From contig NZ_AP019777.1 in the NCBI RefSeq assembly GCF_019669905.1, positions 2,542,001 through 2,606,000 on the forward strand: DNA of 64,000 nucleotides. The letters are read 5' to 3'. This DNA is from Methylomonas koyamae (lineage in GTDB: Bacteria; Pseudomonadota; Gammaproteobacteria; Methylococcales; Methylomonadaceae). Below the pieces are notes generated by a model. That model ran no database searches, was not told the origin of the DNA, and saw only the letters and a list, made by a program, of their open reading frames with translations. Positions 62,296 to 64,000 of this stretch are shown here, in pieces. Numbering within the stretch: the first letter of the stretch is position 1; each line of letters starts with the position of its first letter. Made by a program: the position numbers and the translations under genes.

Positions 62296-62936
62296 TGGAC
62301 GCGCTGACCAGCCGGCTATGGCCCATTACCATCGCGTTTTGCGTGGCGCCGCTATTGTGGCTGCTGCTGGATATCGGTTTGAACCGACTGGGATCGAATC
62401 CGATTCAGGCCATGCATATTTATCTGGGCGACTGGTCGCTGCGTTTTTTATGCATCACGCTGGCGATCACACCGCTCCAAACCATGACTCAATGGCGCGG
62501 TATGACCGATTACCGCCAGCTATTCGGCCTGACCGCGTTTTTTTACGCCACCCTGCACCTGCTCGGCTATTTGAGTGCCGACCACGCCTGGGTCTGGCCG
62601 ATTATCGGCCTCGACCTTTGGCAGAGCAGTTATCTTTGGTTCGGATTGCTGGCTTACCTGATATTGCTACTGTTGGCCGTTACCTCGCCCAAGGCCGCCA
62701 AGAAACGGCTGGGCAAAACCTGGAAAAAACTGCACCGCTATATTTATCTGGCCGCAGCCGCCGCGATCTTGCATTACTTTTGGCAGTTGAAGGGCAATCT
62801 GGCCGAGCCGTTGTTCTATCTGCTGGTGCTGGGCATGTTGTTGGGTTTCCGCGGCTTGGTTTGGTTGAAAAACCGCCGGTTCGGACTCACCGCGCCCAGC
62901 AAACCGCACGCGGCCGACCCGGACCGCGCCGACTGA
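62295..62936 (+). CDS. msrQ: heme-binding membrane subunit MsrQ
   Basis: A 213-residue integral membrane protein of the YedZ/MsrQ family with about six hydrophobic segments. The heme ligands are expected among His of TLHLLGYL, KLHRYIYL and LHYFWQ. The real start is ATG 62295, one base inside the msrP stop; an open frame extends far upstream over msrP but is spurious. MsrQ passes electrons from the quinone pool to MsrP, completing the periplasmic repair system. Confidence 0.95.
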   Translation: MDALTSRLWPITIAFCVAPLLWLLLDIGLNRLGSNPIQAMHIYLGDWSLRFLCITLAITPLQTMTQWRGMTDYRQLFGLTAFFYATLHLLGYLSADHAWVWPIIGLDLWQSSYLWFGLLAYLILLLLAVTSPKAAKKRLGKTWKKLHRYIYLAAAAAILHYFWQLKGNLAEPLFYLLVLGMLLGFRGLVWLKNRRFGLTAPSKPHAADPDRAD

Positions 62937-62975
62937 GCCGCGGCAGCCGTTAGCCTTGGATTTGGAGAACAGACC

Positions 62976-63884
62976 ATGAACCCAACCTCGATCTTAATCA
63001 CCGGCGGCACCGGCTTTTTGGGCAGCGCCCTGACCCGCCGCCTGTTGGCCAAACAAGTTGCCGTGACGGTATTCGGCCGCGACGCGGAAAAGATCCGCAA
63101 ACAATTCGGTCCCGGCGTCCGCGCGGCAACCCGCTTCGCCGACCTGGCCGACGCCGGCGCCTTCGACGCCGTGGTGAATCTGGCCGGTGCCGGCATCTTC
63201 GACCGTTATTGGACCGGGCCGCGCAAACAGATTTTACGCAACAGCCGCATCGAATTGACCCGGGAGCTGGTGGCCTGGATAGCGGCCGGCAACAAACCGC
63301 CGGTATTGGTCAGCGGCTCTGCCATCGGCGTTTACGGCGACCAGGGCGATAGTGTGCTCAGCGAAACCAGCCCGGCCAACGCCGATTTCGCCCAGCAATT
63401 GTGTGCCGACTGGGAGGCCGCGGCATTGGCTGCGGCGGACCACGGCAGCCGGGTCTGCCTGATCCGCACCGGTCTGGTGTTAGGCCGCGGCGGCGGTTTA
63501 TTGCAACGCATGTTGCCGGCATTCCGGCTTGGCTTGGGCGGCACGCTGGGCGACGGCCGGCAATGGATGTCGTGGATTCATCTGGAAGACTGGCTTGCCG
63601 CCGCCGAAGCGATGATCGCCGATCCGACCATGAGCGGCGCCTATAACGCCACGGCGCCGGAACCTGCGACTAACCGCGAATTCAGCCAAGCCCTCGCCGA
63701 AGCCTTGGGCCGGCCGATGCTGCTACCGCTGCCGGCCGGATTGCTCAAGCTGTTGCTCGGCGAAATGTCCGCCTTGGTATTGGGCAGCCAGCGGGTGAAG
63801 CCGGAGCGCTTGTTGGCGCACGGCTTCCAGTTTCAGTATAGTCGGCTCAAACCCGCGCTCGACGCGATTTTGCACACCTCCTGA
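62976..63884 (+). CDS. TIGR01777 family SDR epimerase-like protein (YfcH type)
   Basis: A 302-residue extended short-chain dehydrogenase/reductase. The NAD(P)-binding loop is ITGGTGFLGSAL (about 8-19); VVNLAGAGIFDRYWT, SGSAIGVYGDQGD and the C-terminal domain LPAGLLKLLLGEMSALVLGSQRVKPERLL are typical of the YfcH group. GGAG lies eight bases before the ATG. The function of YfcH is unsettled. In several bacteria a related epimerase gene belongs to LitR-controlled light-response regulons, which fits its place here (recalled knowledge, not shown by sequence). Confidence 0.9.
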   Translation: MNPTSILITGGTGFLGSALTRRLLAKQVAVTVFGRDAEKIRKQFGPGVRAATRFADLADAGAFDAVVNLAGAGIFDRYWTGPRKQILRNSRIELTRELVAWIAAGNKPPVLVSGSAIGVYGDQGDSVLSETSPANADFAQQLCADWEAAALAAADHGSRVCLIRTGLVLGRGGGLLQRMLPAFRLGLGGTLGDGRQWMSWIHLEDWLAAAEAMIADPTMSGAYNATAPEPATNREFSQALAEALGRPMLLPLPAGLLKLLLGEMSALVLGSQRVKPERLLAHGFQFQYSRLKPALDAILHTS

Positions 63885-63904
63885 TCCGAAATAATGGTAA
63901 GTCC

Positions 63905-64000
63905 ATGTTAATCGACAGCCTGTCAGCGTTATTTGCCTTTACCTCGTTCATCCGCTGGTACGAAGCCTTGTTGGTGGCGATCGGCCTCGGCTTATTGGTG
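63905..64000 (+). CDS. N-terminal fragment of an unidentified membrane protein
   Basis: An ATG at 63905 opens a frame that runs off the window. The 32 visible residues are hydrophobic (LVAIGLGLLV at the end) and suggest a membrane protein. It starts 20 bases after the SDR gene, so it may belong to the same transcript. No family can be assigned. Confidence 0.45.
   Translation, partial: MLIDSLSALFAFTSFIRWYEALLVAIGLGLLV

Overview
The window is one contiguous piece of a GC-rich bacterial chromosome, almost certainly from a gammaproteobacterium. Gene content and style (XpsD/GspD-type type II secretion, a FleQ-like regulator, exosortase A, many PAS/GGDEF/EAL proteins) recall Methylococcales such as Methylomonas. 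No taxonomic marker (rRNA, pmoA) is present, so this placement is inference. I saw no tRNA, rRNA, CRISPR array or intact transposase gene.

Layout. 1-2.0 kb: the tail of an EAL protein, then an overlapping GNAT acetyltransferase/nitrilase pair. 2.0-6.5 kb (-): a 1501-residue PAS/GAF/GGDEF/EAL sensor. 6.9-10.5 kb (-): GH3 beta-glucosidase and FucP-type sugar transporter. 10.7-14.7 kb (-): AEC transporter, CinA-like protein and ABC-F ATPase Uup with overlapping reading frames. 14.8-18.1 kb (-): a MASE3-PAS-GGDEF-EAL protein. 18.4-27.2 kb (+): a tightly overlapping type II secretion operon F-G-H-I-J-K-L-M-C/N-D without gspE. 27.2-34.2 kb: MgtC, an M20 amidohydrolase, a FleQ-family sigma-54 activator, a CorB-type CNNM/CBS protein and an MgtE_N-CorA fusion. 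34.3-52.4 kb: a polysaccharide locus with ManC and an exosortase A/EpsI fusion on the minus strand, then about thirteen plus-strand genes (deacetylase-like protein, glycosyltransferases, Wzm/Wzt-type ABC exporter, methyltransferase, WbsX-like protein, asparagine synthase). Its middle (about 43-45.6 kb) is markedly AT-rich and looks acquired. A 179-bp MITE-like element with 24-bp terminal inverted repeats and a 6-bp flanking duplication abuts the asnB stop codon.

52.7-64 kb is the most interesting part. A CarH/LitR-type B12-dependent photoreceptor repressor, with the W-x9-EH and E-x-H-x2-G motifs, is divergent from a sigma-70 family factor. The shared intergenic region carries a TGTACA-type dyad of the spacing known for LitR-family regulators. 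Five further TGTACA sites are clustered inside the sigma gene, in two different codon frames. The sigma gene is followed by hflK-hflC-ftsH (membrane protein quality control) and a clear terminator. Next come a small membrane protein, an SRPBCC protein, a short LOV blue-light receptor with its photoactive cysteine, a sterol desaturase/fatty-acid hydroxylase-like enzyme, the periplasmic methionine-sulfoxide repair pair MsrP-MsrQ, and a YfcH-type SDR protein. I read this as a candidate light or photo-oxidative-stress island joining two photoreceptor chemistries to membrane-protein turnover, membrane-lipid modification and oxidised-protein repair. The parts are well supported; the system as a whole is inference.

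Cyclic-di-GMP enzymes, the FleQ-like regulator, the secretion system and the polysaccharide locus together suggest a surface-attached or biofilm-forming lifestyle.
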